NCBI RefSeq assembly: GCF_005239225.2
Contig: NC_133289.1
Span: forward strand, 5,463,501-5,527,500
Direction of reading: 5' to 3'
DNA length: 64,000 bases
DNA from: Populus alba
Lineage: Eukaryota; Streptophyta; Magnoliopsida; Malpighiales; Salicaceae
Under the pieces are notes generated by a model. It did not search any database, was not told the DNA's origin, and saw nothing but the letters and a program-made list of their open reading frames with translations. The first letter of the stretch is position 1. Each line of letters begins with the position of its first letter. The position numbers were made by a program, and so were the translations under genes. Positions 46,640 to 60,576 of the stretch are shown here, one piece after another.

Positions 46640-47660
46640 TTTGTTTTGATTTTAATGCTTTTTAAAGTTCATTTTGTTTTTCAAATCCATCCCTCGTTAC
46701 TTTAAATTTATTATCAAATTCGGTCCTTATTCTTTTAATTGTTCTTTATTATCCTTTTATTGATTTTTTTTTATCTTGCCCCTCATTATTTTATTTTATT
46801 TTATTTTTATATCAAATTTAGTCATTGTTTTTTATTTGTTATTTGTTTTGTTTTTAAAATCCCTTTCTTGATTTTTTTTTTTAAATTTCATCACTCCGTA
46901 TTTGGATGATTGGAGATTTTGTTTTGTGATTTTTTTTTCATGTTTTTCTTTTATGTGGTAATCTCGATCTCATAACCCAAGTCACAAAGTTTTAAAAATT
47001 AGCCTAATTTGGCTTTAGTCTTTTGTTTTAGGTTATTAATAAAAACAAAATTTCAATTTTTTCTTTTGAAATTAGGTTATTGGGCCTTAAACTTCATGAT
47101 TATTTTTTCTTTCTTTCTTTCTATATGGTTATCTCATAGGTTGCGGGCTAGTCGAATTAACCTAAATTGACTCAGTTTTTTTTAATTAATTTTTTTTGTA
47201 ATTTCACCTTCTATCCTTTAGTTTGCTTGAGAGTTGAATCTATTGTTCTATTCAATTTCTTTTATAAGGGTCTATCCTGGTCTCACAACTAGGTCATGAA
47301 TTTAGAATGATGACTCAAGTTAGGTTTTTTTAATCTTTTTTTTTTAAATTAATTTTTTCAACTCATCCTTTAGAGTTTGATTTGTTGGTAAATGAGTTTT
47401 GGATTTTTTTTTTTATTATTATTTTTCTCCTCATGAGGTTATGTTGTTCTCATTTAAAATTTAAAAATATTTAAATGATATTTTTTTATAACATTGATAA
47501 GTGTTTATTTTTTTATTAGTCAATGTCATTTTTTTTTGATTTTTTATTGCCGTTGGCTTTTTGTAATTATATCATAAAATTAACTAAATTTATTGAACTT
47601 ATTTAAATCAATGACTCAGTTCTTAGATTTTTTTTTTATCCTTTAAAAACATTATCATCA
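46640..47660 (+). repeat. Dispersed T-rich repeat, copy 3
   Basis: It shares with 33050-33930 the phrases TTCGGTCCTTATTCTTTTAA (variant) and TTTTATTGATTTTT. It shares with the complement of 37390-38160 the phrase TAATCTCGATCTCATAACCC. It is non-coding, with boundaries approximate. Confidence 0.6.
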
Positions 47661-49113
47661 GAGGATCATCATAATTTTTTTTGTAAAGAGAAATTTAACA
47701 CGGCATGCAGCATAGATCAGGCCAAAGGTCTAGTAGAAAAATAAAAGAGATCAATATTCAACCTCAACCGTGAATTGTGGGACAATTTATTATAGATTAT
47801 AATAATATTTTTATTATTTGGTCTTTTTTATCATTTTTTTTTTCCAATTAAGAAGGATAGAGTGATGATTTTTCTTGAAGGACGACTAAGGAGAACAGTT
47901 TTATATGGATCAAAATAATTTAATTAGCTAGCTGGGATAGAGGAATATCCCTCTATAACTAGGTACTGTAATAGATCAAGGTGGTAAATGGTATGATTGA
48001 TTTGCTAAATATATATATATATAAAAATTATCCATCTTGTATGTTTGCTTGGAACAATAATGTCATCTTAACGATTAAAAGGTGATTTTCCCATCGATCA
48101 TCCAAGTTTGTGTAAGCGCAACATGGTCCAGGTACCGTGAAGGACACTGTAATGAAGACGGATGAGAGATTGTATACATTGTGCTGGGTGATTTCAACTT
48201 ATCCATGAAAGAGACTCGTTTCTATCTTCTTATCCTTTAAAAAAAAAAAAAAAAACTTTTTTTAAGAATAAAATATATTAGAGGTAGTTCTCAATTTACA
48301 TAATTAGATTCTATTTTTTTTTTTGTTTTAAAAATACTTTTAAAAAAATTTAATTTTTTTTATTTTTTAGTATTTTTAGATTATTTTGATACATTGATAT
48401 CAAAAATAATATATATATATATATATATATTTTAAATAAAAAATAATTTTAAAAAAATCATGACTATGCTTACAAACATGCTTTGAATCGGTTGTTAACA
48501 CAAAACAAAACATTTGTAAGTCTGAAAATCGACTTACAATGGAAAAATGGTCCCAAAAGATAAATTCCCACTACCCGGAGAGAAAAATATCGAGACAATT
48601 ACGTGCACATAAAGTTAGGGTTTGAACTTTGAAAAAGAGAAAAAGAAAGAGAAACAGTAGAAAGGTATGCTTCAAGAATAAACTTTTGAAAACCATATAA
48701 TAAATTACAGAATAAAGATAATTTGATAAGAGTAGGAGACAGTAGTGGGCACTCGGCTATCTGTCCCACGAAAATGCATTGACAAATGCAACGAAACCTT
48801 TTTCTTTTTCTTTTTCTTTTTCTTTTTCACACCAAATGAAACTTCATGGAAAGTGACATTTACCTAGGAAACAATTTTCTTGTGGACACTAATTAAAGGG
48901 TAGAGGTAGCCGTACCTTCCATCATAAACATATACGTTCAAATATGGCGGTGCTGGTAATAATTCGATAAAAAAAAATCAAATTTAATATAATAAAATAT
49001 ATTATTAAAAATTTATTTATTTAAATTACAAATATCATATTATTTTATATTTAAATATTTAATAAAATAATAAAAACATTTTGGAGGGCCTTCCCTATAC
49101 ATATCTTGATAGC
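47661..49113. other. AT-rich spacer
   Basis: No gene seen. It contains (TTTTTC)n at about 48798-48830 and an AT-rich block at 48290-48480 (GATACATTGATATCAAAAAT followed by a TA run) that looks like the interior of the MITE family seen at 49114 and 50795. Confidence 0.45.
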
Positions 49114-49324
49114 AGTGTTTGGGAGCGCAGTTCAACCGACGTTCCCAAAAAATTTGAAAGTTTTATTTTTTTTTGTTAAAATTGAGTGTGGTTTGTATTT
49201 TCTGAATTTTTTTGATGTATTGATGTCAAAAATAATTTTTTAAAAATAAAAAAAAATCATTGGCATGTATTTCGGCACGAAAAGTTATTTGAAAAGCAAC
49301 CGCTACCACACTGCCAAACACGCT
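49114..49324. mobile_element. AT-rich MITE, copy 1
   Basis: The ends are imperfect inverted repeats: AGTGTTTGGGAGCGCAGTTC at the left and, read inward from the right, GCGTGTTTGGCAGTGTGGTAG. The interior has TTGATGTATTGATGTCAAAAA and long A/T runs. No frame is coding. No clear target duplication was found, so the superfamily is open. Confidence 0.65.
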
Positions 49325-50550
49325 CGAAGTATTGATCATGGGATTACGTGTTTATTTTTTTTTCAAATTTTTTTTTAAATAATTATTATTTTAATATATT
49401 TTAAAAAAATAACAGCCATCGCATTTCAATTAAAAAGTTTATTCTTTGTTAAATAGCTATGAAGGTCTTGTTCAAGTTTGTCCTTACTTTTATGGACTAA
49501 AAATTTAGAGCGAACAGCCCCCCTCGTTAGAAATTTAGGAATGCTAACCTCACCAGAGCAATCTTTTCAAAAGAATCTTATATATTCAATAAGATTTGTG
49601 TCATGTGACTTTTCTAGATTTTTGTTTTTTCAAAAGCAGGGCAGCCCACTAGTAGTTACATCCTACATGATTGATTTTAAGTTGTTCTTTATTTTTTTTC
49701 TTAAAAAATCATAAATATATCTTGTTAAAAATAAATTTTGACGAAAATACTGTTACTAGATTGAGTAAAAGAATAGTTAACCAGGAGCCAAGATTTTTAA
49801 CTCGTGGAAGCTAACTTTTTCAAAAAAGTTATGTTTAATCTTTCTATATATATAAAGCATAGGTGCAAACTTAAATCATTTTTCTCATAATCTATATATC
49901 AAAAGCAATTCTTTAATTACGACTTAAAAAACTACTTTTCATGAGTTGTAACAAACTTTATATAGATTTTATTATTGAATCTCACGAATTTAATGGTTGA
50001 TTATTTTATTTTATTTTCCAAAGTGAATTCGGAAAGAAACTTTAATATAAAATAGATAGATCAAATGAGTTTTGGCCAACTTGGATAACACGGTAGCTTC
50101 TTTTCTTTATCTCGTACTTGTTACTTTTTTATTTTTTTATTAAGAGTGTTTGATTCTGAAATTTAAGCCGTTACACCGAATATATTTTTTAAAAAATAAT
50201 TTTTAATTAAAAATATACTAAAATATTTTTATTTTTTTATCTAAAACATTAAAATTATTAAAGAAATTTAAAAATAAAATTAATATTTTTTTAAAAATAA
50301 AAAACAAGGAAAAAAAACACTATCTTATAAAAATCCCAATAATTAATTGTCAGTGGGCTACATCTTCGATGGCCGGTATTTCTACAACATGACATGAAAA
50401 TATTGTCAAATAATACCATGATACGATGATCCATGAAAGAAAATTGGAAAGCCTTGGATCGATTCAAATTTCAAAGAGTAATTAGATGGGTTGTAATGTC
50501 ATGATCTACAGGCTGACAATGGAAATCAAGAACCCTTCTCCGCATTCAAA

Positions 50551-50583
50551 TTTTCAACGCAAGGTTCTTTGCGTTGAAAACTT
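50551..50583. other. Perfect 12 bp-stem hairpin
   Basis: TTTTCAACGCAA and TTGCGTTGAAAA surround a six-base loop, GGTTCT. After one A-C mismatch, CAA/TTG extends the stem. There is no coding or regulatory context. Confidence 0.85.
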
Positions 50584-50721
50584 GACAACCTCCACAATAA
50601 CTTGTTGCCACAGCCGCCCCAAGGCACGTTAGAATTTGAATAAAAATTCTAATTCATAATTTCACATGCTTGTACAATATTCATTGAATTTCGCTTGTAA
50701 TTTGCAAATGAATCGAATTTG

Positions 50722-50751
50722 ATTATTATTATTATTATTATTATTATTATT
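50722..50751. repeat. (ATT)n microsatellite
   Basis: Ten ATT units without interruption. Confidence 0.95.
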
Positions 50752-50794
50752 GGAACTCTCGGATGGGAAGCTGCTCTAACTTCTCTACTTAGTC

Positions 50795-50994
50795 TGTGTT
50801 TGGAAATATGAATCAACTTGTATTTTTAATAAATTCAATTTTTTTATGAAAAATTAAAATTTATATATTTTAAATCGTTTTGTTTCGCTGATCTCAAAAA
50901 TAATTTTTTTAAAACTTAAAAACATTATTTTGATGCATTTCAATATAAAAATATTTTAAAAACAACCTATAACCACAACCACACTCCTAAACAA
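50795..50994. mobile_element. AT-rich MITE, copy 2
   Basis: It has the same organisation as 49114-49324: TGTGTTTGGAA at the left, ACCACAACCACACTCCTAAACA at the right, and interior CTGATCTCAAAAATAATTTTT with CATTATTTTGATGCATTTCA. Confidence 0.6.
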
Positions 50995-53900
50995 GCTTAA
51001 ATGCCATCACAATATGGGACGATTAAGAGTATTTCATTGTAGTCGTGTGGCTGGATTTAAAAGAATATTTAATTTTTTTTGTTAAAATTAATTTTTGTAT
51101 TGGTTAAAAAAAAGTTATTAATTATAAAGGAATCATGTTAGAATGATCTCAGATTGATTCATTAACATTCTTAAAAATCATATTTATTAATCAATTATAT
51201 TAAATACTAGATTCTATTTATTTTTCTCGTGCCTTTACATAGAAATTTAAACGCTATATTAAAACATGTGAAGAAAACAATCTAGGGTTCAACCTTTTTC
51301 CACGACCATAAAATGAACTAAAATTATTTGTCATAGTAAATAAAGAAAGGTAGGAGAAACAAAATTTGATTTCAGAGCTCCCATGATGAGACAATGACTT
51401 TACATCTTAATTAATTTGCTCAATATTAGAGGCTCCCAAGATGGCCACACCATAACTACAAAGGGAGCGTCTGCATGTGGCAATAACCCATCTCTCTCTC
51501 TTTTCTTTCTTGATAAATACAAAACGACCTGATTAGAACCGTTTAAATTGTCCTGCGTCACCCAGAATTGACGTGTGGTTGTTTTTTCTTTTTCTCCCTT
51601 GTTGAAAACGATAGCAATGATTTAAAAAAAAAACACATATCGTGATATCTGCGATAAACTTCAATTTATCGTAATGACAGATCTTTCATGACACATTCAC
51701 TTTATCCATTTATTTGACGTCTTTCACAGATGTATAAATAAATAATAAAAAAGAGTACTATTTGGTTTGTAGATCTCTACTTTCTCGAGTATGTAGATAA
51801 ATTATACTCGCTAGGTGAGTCACTCTGAGTTGCGTGTCATGATAGCAACTTTTGGATGGACTTGACCTTGTCAGTACATGCGAAATATACTTTTCTAACG
51901 TGTTGATGTTATAAATATATTTTAAAAATATATTATTTTAATTTATTTATATATATTTAAAAAAAAACATTTATCACTCTTCTAAACAAAGCTTTATTTG
52001 AAGAAGCGTCAGCAGTTAAGTTGAATACTTTTTTCTACTTAAATTTCTTAAAACAAAAAAGGATAGTGTTTAACGATGCGGTCCCATGATATTAGTCAAT
52101 TAATTATATTGAATAGTTTTTTACATAAAAATATATTAAAATACTTTTTTAATATTAGGGTATTAAAAGCAATAAAAAATACTAAAAACAACAAGTTTAA
52201 TAAATTTTTAAATTAAATATATATTTTTAAAAATACTTAAATATTATTTATAATACAAAAACAAATCGGGAATTATCTCACTTTGATCATCCTCGTAGCA
52301 ATGCTAAGAAAAAGTTTTTTTTCTACTAATATTTTTATTTTTTCTCATTAAATAGCTAGATATATCTTGTGAATACCCTCCCTTATATTTAAAAGAATTT
52401 CATTAAAAATCGAGATATAATTGTAAGTGAGACTAACTATGTATAAATATATTAATAAAGTGTTGATTTAGTGGTTAAGACACTATTATATATTTACAAG
52501 TATGAGAATATAAGTTCGATTTCAAAAAATGCATTTATTTAAAAGATAGTCACGAATCTCTAAGATTAGTCTTATCCTTTAAAAAGATACGAGGATACCC
52601 GAATAAAAATAAAAAGCAAACTATATATAAATATATTATTTCTTACTAGATTAACTATACAAGTCATGAAATTGAATTAATCTTTTGTATTTATTACCTG
52701 AACAATCTTGGGGACCTTTGCTAATAATTTATAAAATTAAAGAGGATACTGATTAATAATGCGACATGATATAATATTATATATAGTAGTGTCGACATTG
52801 ACTTTGGGCCATTTTATTTTTTATAAGGGTGGGGCTACGCGGAGAGAGAAATTCTATTTAAGCATGATTGTGGAACGGAAGATTAAGAAATTACGACAGG
52901 AGTACTCGTTTAAAAATGGTCTGCTCGAGCTCCCATAAAAAGACTGGAATTGTATGATCATCTTTTAGGTCATAAAGTATAAAGCAACAAGTTCATGCAT
53001 GCTAAGCGCATTTTTTTAAATTTTGTTTTAAAATTTCTTCTTCTTTTGAGATAATGATAAAAAAAAATATGATTTCATCTGCTTTGCAGCTCTTAACAAC
53101 TTCAATCACATCAATCAATCAACTGCACAGTATAAAATATTTTTTTAAAATATTTTTTATTAAAAAAAAAATGCAAATAATATAACTTTTTTTAAAAAAA
53201 TTTATTTTTAATTTCAACCTATCAAAATAATTTCAAAATATTAAAAACTCATTTTTTTTTTATAAATATTGTTTTGGCCATAATACCAAAAACACTCTAA
53301 GAATTTTGCTTTATAATGCTAATATAAATACTTACAGTTAATTTTTGTTTCTGAGAATGCGTTAATAGCATAGTTAAGTAAAAATAATCTTCTGATAAAA
53401 GTATTTTCAGAACAGTTAAGAGTGTATCTTTTGGTATTTTTAGTGATAAATTTCCTACAAGTGCTTATCTCGAGGTTTAAATTCAAAAGATCAAGGAAAG
53501 ATATAGATCATATTCACCACCCCGTTGTTTTTAATGATAAACATATTCTCAGAATCTCAGGCGCCCAACTTGCATGTTGATCGACACCGATTCCCTTTTC
53601 GAGAGATTGCACCTCAATTAATTCAACAAATTCTAAAATTAATGTTTATATAATTTTTTAATAACTTTAAAATTTATAAAATTCAAATTATTAACTTTTA
53701 AAAAATAAACATAAAAATTAATTAATTCAGCTACACCCTTTCTTGTATTATTTTTCGAGATTCTTCTTCAACAATGAATCGTGGTTTTATAGAAATACGA
53801 GTGTTGCTGATGTGAAATCACGATGTGTCATAGTCGTCCTTCCACCTTTTGCAGCATGGATGATATTTATGTTGGAACGGCGAGAGTTAATTTGATCGGT

Positions 53901-55550
53901 GCGAATACAACTATATTAACATGTTCATAAATGAGTTGGGTCATAGAATTTAAGAAATAGTTGAGTACAAATGGTATAATTCTAGAAAATATTATGATGC
54001 CTGTTGTAAATGTTGTAGTGGTCCCTTTTTAAGTAAATTAATACTGTGTTGAGTATGAAAAAAATCGCATTAATATGTATATATTATCAAGGAAATAATA
54101 TAAATAATTCTTTTTTTTTTTTGTATATTTTTTAACTGGTAAAAACTTGAGAGTTATTTATTTATTTATTGGATAAAATTGATTAAAAAAATTGTTGAGT
54201 TTATTAGTTTTTATAACAGTACTGGGAGGAGTTGAGTGTTTCATAGGAATGTGAAAGGTTACCTTTAATGTTTGATGCTTGTTTCCTTGAAAAAATTATA
54301 GTCTTTAAATATAGTTTGATCGGTACATGGAATTTTTGACCGGTCCAATTTATTGTTGGAAAAACATCAATTAAAACTATGACTCTCAAATACTATATAG
54401 AGAGTTACGTATATATTTGTGTTTGATAGGGATGAAACTCTTATTCAGTGGTATTACGAGGGTTTCGTTCATTGTTGCTTCTTGTCACTTTCCTTGCAAG
54501 GATGACATAAATTAATATATTCTTTTATAATTGTTTTATTTAGTGAATTTTATGAAATTTGACTTATTGATCCTTTGATTCCGATCATAAACACTTTTTT
54601 CAATTTTAGTTAATAGATGCACAACATTTCATATTTGTATTTCGAGAATAAAGATAGTCTAAGAAATTACCTTAGCAATTTACATTTCATATTCCTTGCA
54701 TGGCCTTAAAGAGTATAAAATATTATAATAACAGTTATTTTTTAAAAAAATATATTTTAAAATATATTATTAAAAATATATTTTTAATATCATTGTATAA
54801 AAATGATATAAAAACATTAAAAATATAATTAAAAAAACAATTTAAAATTTTTAACAAATTATGACTTTTTTTAAAATTATTAACATGGATGCTCAGGCCA
54901 GTTTGTGTGCGTATCTTAATTAATTTTTTGGGTGCTAAAATAAATGATTATATAAGTCTCCAGTGACCTTAAAATAATACAAACTCGTGATTATTAAAAA
55001 GCAAATTCAAAATCAGAGTAGTTAAACTATCCCATAGCTACATGTTGTCCATAAACTGCAGTAGTCATTACTTGGCACGTCGCATGTCCACTTGTCAGGA
55101 ATTTTTGAGAATTGTCAGTTTTATGTATCTGTTTTACTATTATTGCATTTCATAAGAAAAACTCCGATTATGACACATGAATACGTGTGTAATTGAATCC
55201 AATATCAACTAATCATACTATGTCACATGTAAAAACATATACAAAATAAAGCTTCGAGGATTTTTGAGCAGTAATAAAAGATATTATTTGCAAAATAAGG
55301 TAAGTCCTTTTATGTAATTTATTCTTGTTTTTTATTATATAATTAAATTAAAATATTATTTAGTACATTTTTTAGTAAGATGACTTAATTTAAGTATATA
55401 ATAAAAAAACAACAATAATAAATGTGCTAAATCTAAAAAGGAAAAGGTGGTAAAGAAAAGATGTGGAAAAAATAAAACTTGATAAAAAAAAAAACTATAA
55501 AATTGAATTCCAAGATAACTTAGTGTTAGAGGAAAAATTAAAGCACTTAT
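50995..55550. other. AT-rich gene-free spacer
   Basis: No gene recognised on either strand. Fragments resembling the interior of the AT-rich MITE family appear near 51895-51970, 53115-53290 and 54720-54850. The rest is low-complexity A/T with short frames compatible with chance. Confidence 0.5.
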
Positions 55551-56588
55551 TGCCTATTTGGTAATGTGGTTGTGGGTGAGATTCACTCGCAGCCACACAT
55601 AATACCGTTTGGTTAAGAAGAAAAAAAATATTTTATACTGGTAGGACCCACTAAAAACAAAGATGGTGTCGCAGGTTTTATAGAAGCAGCATTTTGTTGC
55701 TTCTCGTGGGGGAGGAACCACAACAATGGAGCATTGTCTCACTATTCACTAAAGTGAATATTTTTTTTTTTATTTCAAAAAATAAGTGCTAGTGAATTAA
55801 TTAACTTGCACTGTTCACGTGAAAAGTTTAGTTTTTTTTTTTTTTTTTATTGATTTCACTCGCACTGTTTACATGAACTTAAAAATATTTTTTTTTTTGT
55901 TTTTTTTAAAAAGTAGTTTAAGGTGAATTAAATTTACTCGTACTGTACTCTCAATTTTATTCCTGATAATATTTTACCTAATTTTATTACACGCTCAAAA
56001 AATCATGGAAACTGTAGTTCTTGTCGAGTGAATTTTGTACGTAATAAATTGTAATTTTTTTATAAAAAAATTGAGTTTTATTCGAAAAACTAGTATTTAA
56101 TATTATTTAATAACACTACATAAATTAGAAGGATATCGCATGATGACGTAACATTTGTGGAATTTGATAGCAATTCCAATTATGTTCTTGCCGGGTCCGA
56201 CCCAGTTAAAAAAAAATTAATTTTTATTTTAATTTTAATTGTGTTTTATTCAAAAAATTAGAAGGAGATCGCTTGATGACGTAACAAAAATTCAGTTTTT
56301 GTTGTTGCGCTCTTAAGAAATGATGGAAAATATAATCCTTATTTGATAGATTTTGTATGTGACGACATTGCATATAGTTTAATGGAATAGTAAAAAGTAT
56401 TTGATATTAATATTATTTATTTTATGATGTAATAACAGTAATTAAATCTACAATATTTAAATTAAAAAATCATTATATATATATATATATATTTTTTTTT
56501 TTTCAAATCAACCTCAACTAGAAGTACTTTTTATAAAACAACATTTTTAAAACCACAACCACAATAACAACCTCAATACCAAACACAC
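55551..56588. mobile_element. Candidate ~1 kb non-autonomous element with related ends and internal repeats
   Basis: The left end, TGCCTATTTGGTAATGTGGT then TGTGGGTG, pairs with the complement of the right end, TGTGTGTTTGGTATTGAGGT followed by TGTGGTTGTGG. So the ends are imperfect inverted repeats like those of the 200 bp MITEs nearby. Inside, two related units occur: 55985-56160 and 56240-56360 share ATTAGAAGGAGATCGCTTGA (variant) and GATGACGTAAC. Three shorter ACTCGCACTGTT-type phrases recur at 55575-55940. No transposase frame. Confidence 0.55.
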
Positions 56589-59500
56589 ATAGTCTGATGC
56601 ACTGGATATCATAAGAACTCAAAAATTAAACATGCTTGAGCTAGAGCAGTATTAAAATAGGTAACCTCTTAGGAATTATTATGCACCTGGACCCACATAC
56701 AAGAGAGTGTGTACACACATTAAAAAATATCAAAAAAAAAAAATGATTAAAAGAAAGCCTAAGCCAGTTTAAGTTTGAATGTCAAAACTCACGATCTAGA
56801 TCGTAAGGTCTGATCATCATTATATAAAGCAAATAAAAAAATTCAGTTTTTAATAAATCTAATTTTAAAGATTAAAGTAAAAAAATTAATCAATTAAAAA
56901 AAATAAAAATTAAATCTGATATAAAAAAACAAGGAACGACACAAAGTATATTTTTTTAAAAAATAAAAGCAAATAAATAAATTACAAGAGGATTTATATA
57001 ATTAATCGTATGATAAAACGTCGAGGGGTCAATTTCAAGCTAGGAAGTCTATGATCAGCCATGTTAAGGTCATGACACGTTGGGACATGTGCTTTAACAA
57101 GCAACTTAAAACTTGCTTAATTGTTTAGGTAGAAAGAGATGCATAGTTGCGTACTACTCAAGCTCTTACGCAGATGATGTCGACAGATCGTTTCTTTCTC
57201 GTTTCCGTGTTTACCTCTCGAGTCACCCTTTTGTTTTCGTTGAAAATAATATTATATACCTTGACCTTTTTAGAACAACGAAGGGATCCTCTTCTTGTTC
57301 TTCTTTTTCCCGGTAATAAGCACAATTATTATTATTTTTGTTAGGTTTTTTATCCTTTAAAATTTATTTTTAATATTAATATATTAAAAAAATATAAAAA
57401 TATTAAAAATATAATTTAAAATAAAATAAAATAAATTCAATTATTTTTAAAAGCACAGGCGTTATAAAAACAAGTACTACATACATTTTCATGTAAATAA
57501 TGATATAAAATTTATATCATGAACATATTGATCAAGTTAATCGAATTTAATCATGGACATATTGATCAAATTAATCATAATGATATAAAACAGGCCCAAG
57601 ACACTTCTAGAAACTTAATTATAAATCCGGTAATTGCAGTAGGACAAGAAGGGCAGGGGTGTCAAAATATGGTTCAGGCCAATTATTCTTTTCTGGACAG
57701 ATCTGTGAAGTTGGAAACCTCATCCAAACATCCTGGTTTAAGTTGAGAGAGAGACACTAGTAGCCTACTAGCCTTCTTTTCCCCTTTATATTCTGTCCAT
57801 GACTTATTCCTTGATGTTTGATGTTTTTTTTTTAAAAAAATTAATTTAATTAAAAATTTAAATTATTAGATAAATTTTTAATATATAATTTATATTATTT
57901 TTTAATACATCATTTTGAATGAAAATCATTTAAACTTGAAATTTGCACAAAGCTACAATATCTTGTATTTATTTTTTATCAAATAAATAAGATGATGAGA
58001 TTCAAATTCATAATTGCTTAATCATTAAGGTTTTGATATCATATCAAAATATCAATTCAACATAAAGTCTTAAGTTATTAAATGAGGTTCCAAGATATCA
58101 TATAAAATATATTAATATATATATTTTTTTAATTTTGACATCAATACATTAAGATTATAAAAACACACAAAAAAACTTAATGGTTTTTCAAGTGAAGTGC
58201 ATTCTTAGAACGCATATAAAAATTAAAATTAAAATTAAAAATAAAAATATATATGTTTGTTTTGAAAAATATGAAGTTAAAAATTAAAAGTTATATGTCA
58301 GGATAATAAAAATGAAAAATTTGTTGTTACTATTACATGGTTAATTTTTTTTTAACGTGCAAGTGTTTAATTGATTGGGTTGAAATGTAAAATCAAAACC
58401 ACTGGAAGGCCTTTTTTCCTTGACAAAGCATCCAGCAGCTCTCACAAACTCTTAAAAAATCTACATCAAATGTTAAGGATATTTACAAGTCACTATCCTG
58501 TCTTTATAACGATGGAGATTATCCACCGTTCTCCTAAACCACGTCCAACTCCCTAGCAGGCACACAATTTTCAATCTAGTATCGGCCGCAGCACTCAATT
58601 CAAGGACTAACTTGAAAAAAAACTTCCATTATCAGGTCACGTCCTGAATATCTGGATAAACTGTTTTTATCAAAATAATAATATTTCATTTTTTTTATGT
58701 CGACCCGGGAGTTTAGCGTAAATTGCAAAAGAGTTAGCTAGGTCGAATTAGTTTGACCGGGTCTAGCTTGTGTTAGGTTGTTAATCTGAAGTTTTCAAAT
58801 TAACTTGTAAAACCAGGTTGGAGTTAACAGTGACTGTGCAAGCAAACATGTTTACATTGCGTGGGCACGAGGTTTGTGGCCAAGCATGATTTGTCTTCGA
58901 GGGAGAAAACGACAGGGTCACATTGGTGTTTGCTTGGCTGTTGTCCAAACCTTATCTCTAAGCGCGTGAGGCACGATACTTTTTTTTTTTTTTTTTTTTA
59001 ATTTCTAAATTTCAATTCACCAAACAAACTTTGCTTTCCTTGATTGCAATTCGTTGTCACGTTGGTTGGTTCACCTACGCCACTAAATAAATAGTGCAAT
59101 CTCATTGCCCGCAATTAGGACCTAAAATAGTAATATACTTACTTACATACCAAATTTAAAGAAGGTGACTATGTTAAAAGTTGGTTAATTAGTGCCCCTT
59201 TGAAAGGATAATAATTAAATTTATTTCCATAAAACAATTTATAGCTTTTAGAATGTGCACGAGCAATGTCCAAAACATTGCCAAATCATGGAGGATCCAG
59301 AAGAAAGAGAGAAAATGCTCACCAAATTATTACCCTCAATGTTATAATTGCACATTTAAACACAAATTTTTATGGCACTCATAGTAATATTCTATCAGTT
59401 ATTGGCTGAATTAATATAAAAAATACAAAAAAAATAAAAATAAAAATAAAATTCACGAACCACAAAAATAATAAAAATATCTTCATTTAAGATTTCTCTT

Positions 59501-60237
59501 TCCTTGTATTTCTTTATTTTTTTAAATGAGCACATAAAATAATTAATAAAATATTACTAGTTATTTCATAATAAACATAAAATTTATCTGGATTCTTCTA
59601 TAATGAATATGTTTTATAGAAGTAACATATGCGATAATATAGTTTAATTTATTCCCTAATTAACTTAAAAAAAGCTAGTGACATATACTTTGAGTTAAGA
59701 AAAGACGCATTAATTCTTTGCAAATCTATTCTTGAAGTTTAACTTATATGGTAAGCGAATCTATATGCTAATTGGCATTATGGTTTCCTATTCAAGAAAA
59801 AGTTGACAGGCAATATTTTTTTTTTAATTTATTGGTTTCATTTGGAGATAAAAAATTGATTATAGTTTTTTATTTTAAAATTAAAATATTTACGAATTGG
59901 TATTTAAAAATAATAATTAAAAGAAATAACAGCTCAGAATGAGATGTTAGGTTAGGTGGCAAACCTGTAAATAAAACACTGAAAATAAACACAGTGGGTA
60001 TACATGGGAATCCCCGCAAATTCAGGCTTAAATACGTCCATATTCAGCGTATTAATAACGCCTGATACGAGCATGTACTTATAAAAGATCCGAAAGGCAG
60101 AGGCACCTATCACTTGTATAAGCAGTATAGGTTATCACTAACCTTATTAGTCCAATTATCGCATCTCATCTCCTCTCACGGGTATTTGATTTGTCTGACT
60201 ATACCTCCCTCTCAAATCCCTAAAACCTATCTCTCTC
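56589..60237. other. AT-rich spacer up to the TPR2 promoter
   Basis: No gene recognised. Two overlapping plus frames at 57113-57344 have balanced composition but no family similarity. A near-direct repeat of CATGAACATATTGATCAAGT (variant) occurs at 57520 and 57555. 58690-58860 contains phrases (GACCCGGGAG, GTTTGACCGGGTC) like those of the dispersed T-rich repeat. The last 250 bases presumably carry the TPR2 promoter. Confidence 0.45.
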
Positions 60238-60576
60238 TATAAATACCAGTAGAGTTCATAGAGAGAGAAACCACAAAATTCAACAACTTGAACTAGAGAG
60301 AGAAAGTTCAAAAAAGCTGTGAAACGACATATCGCCCGTTCTCTCTCTATCTCAACAACAATTCTTCTCCGATCTGGAAACAGGTATGGAAATTTGTTCA
60401 TTTCTCTCTGAATTCTGGAAATTTACGTGATTTTTTATGTTTGATTTCTGTATGTTTAGTTTTTAATTCTCGTGAGGTTTTAGATCTCTTTATGAGTTGG
60501 TTGGTTTTTGATTTTTTTTGTTTGTTGCAGGTTAAAGGAGTTTTTTTTTTAAATTTTTTTTGGAAGAATTGTGATT
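60238..60576 (+). promoter_or_regulatory. TATA box, 5' leader and leader intron of the TPR2-like gene
   Basis: TATAAATA at 60238-60245 is followed by a GA-rich leader. A leader intron is suggested by the donor CAG|GTATGG near 60384 and the acceptor TTGTTGCAG near 60531, both well formed. The coding start follows at 60577. Confidence 0.65.
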
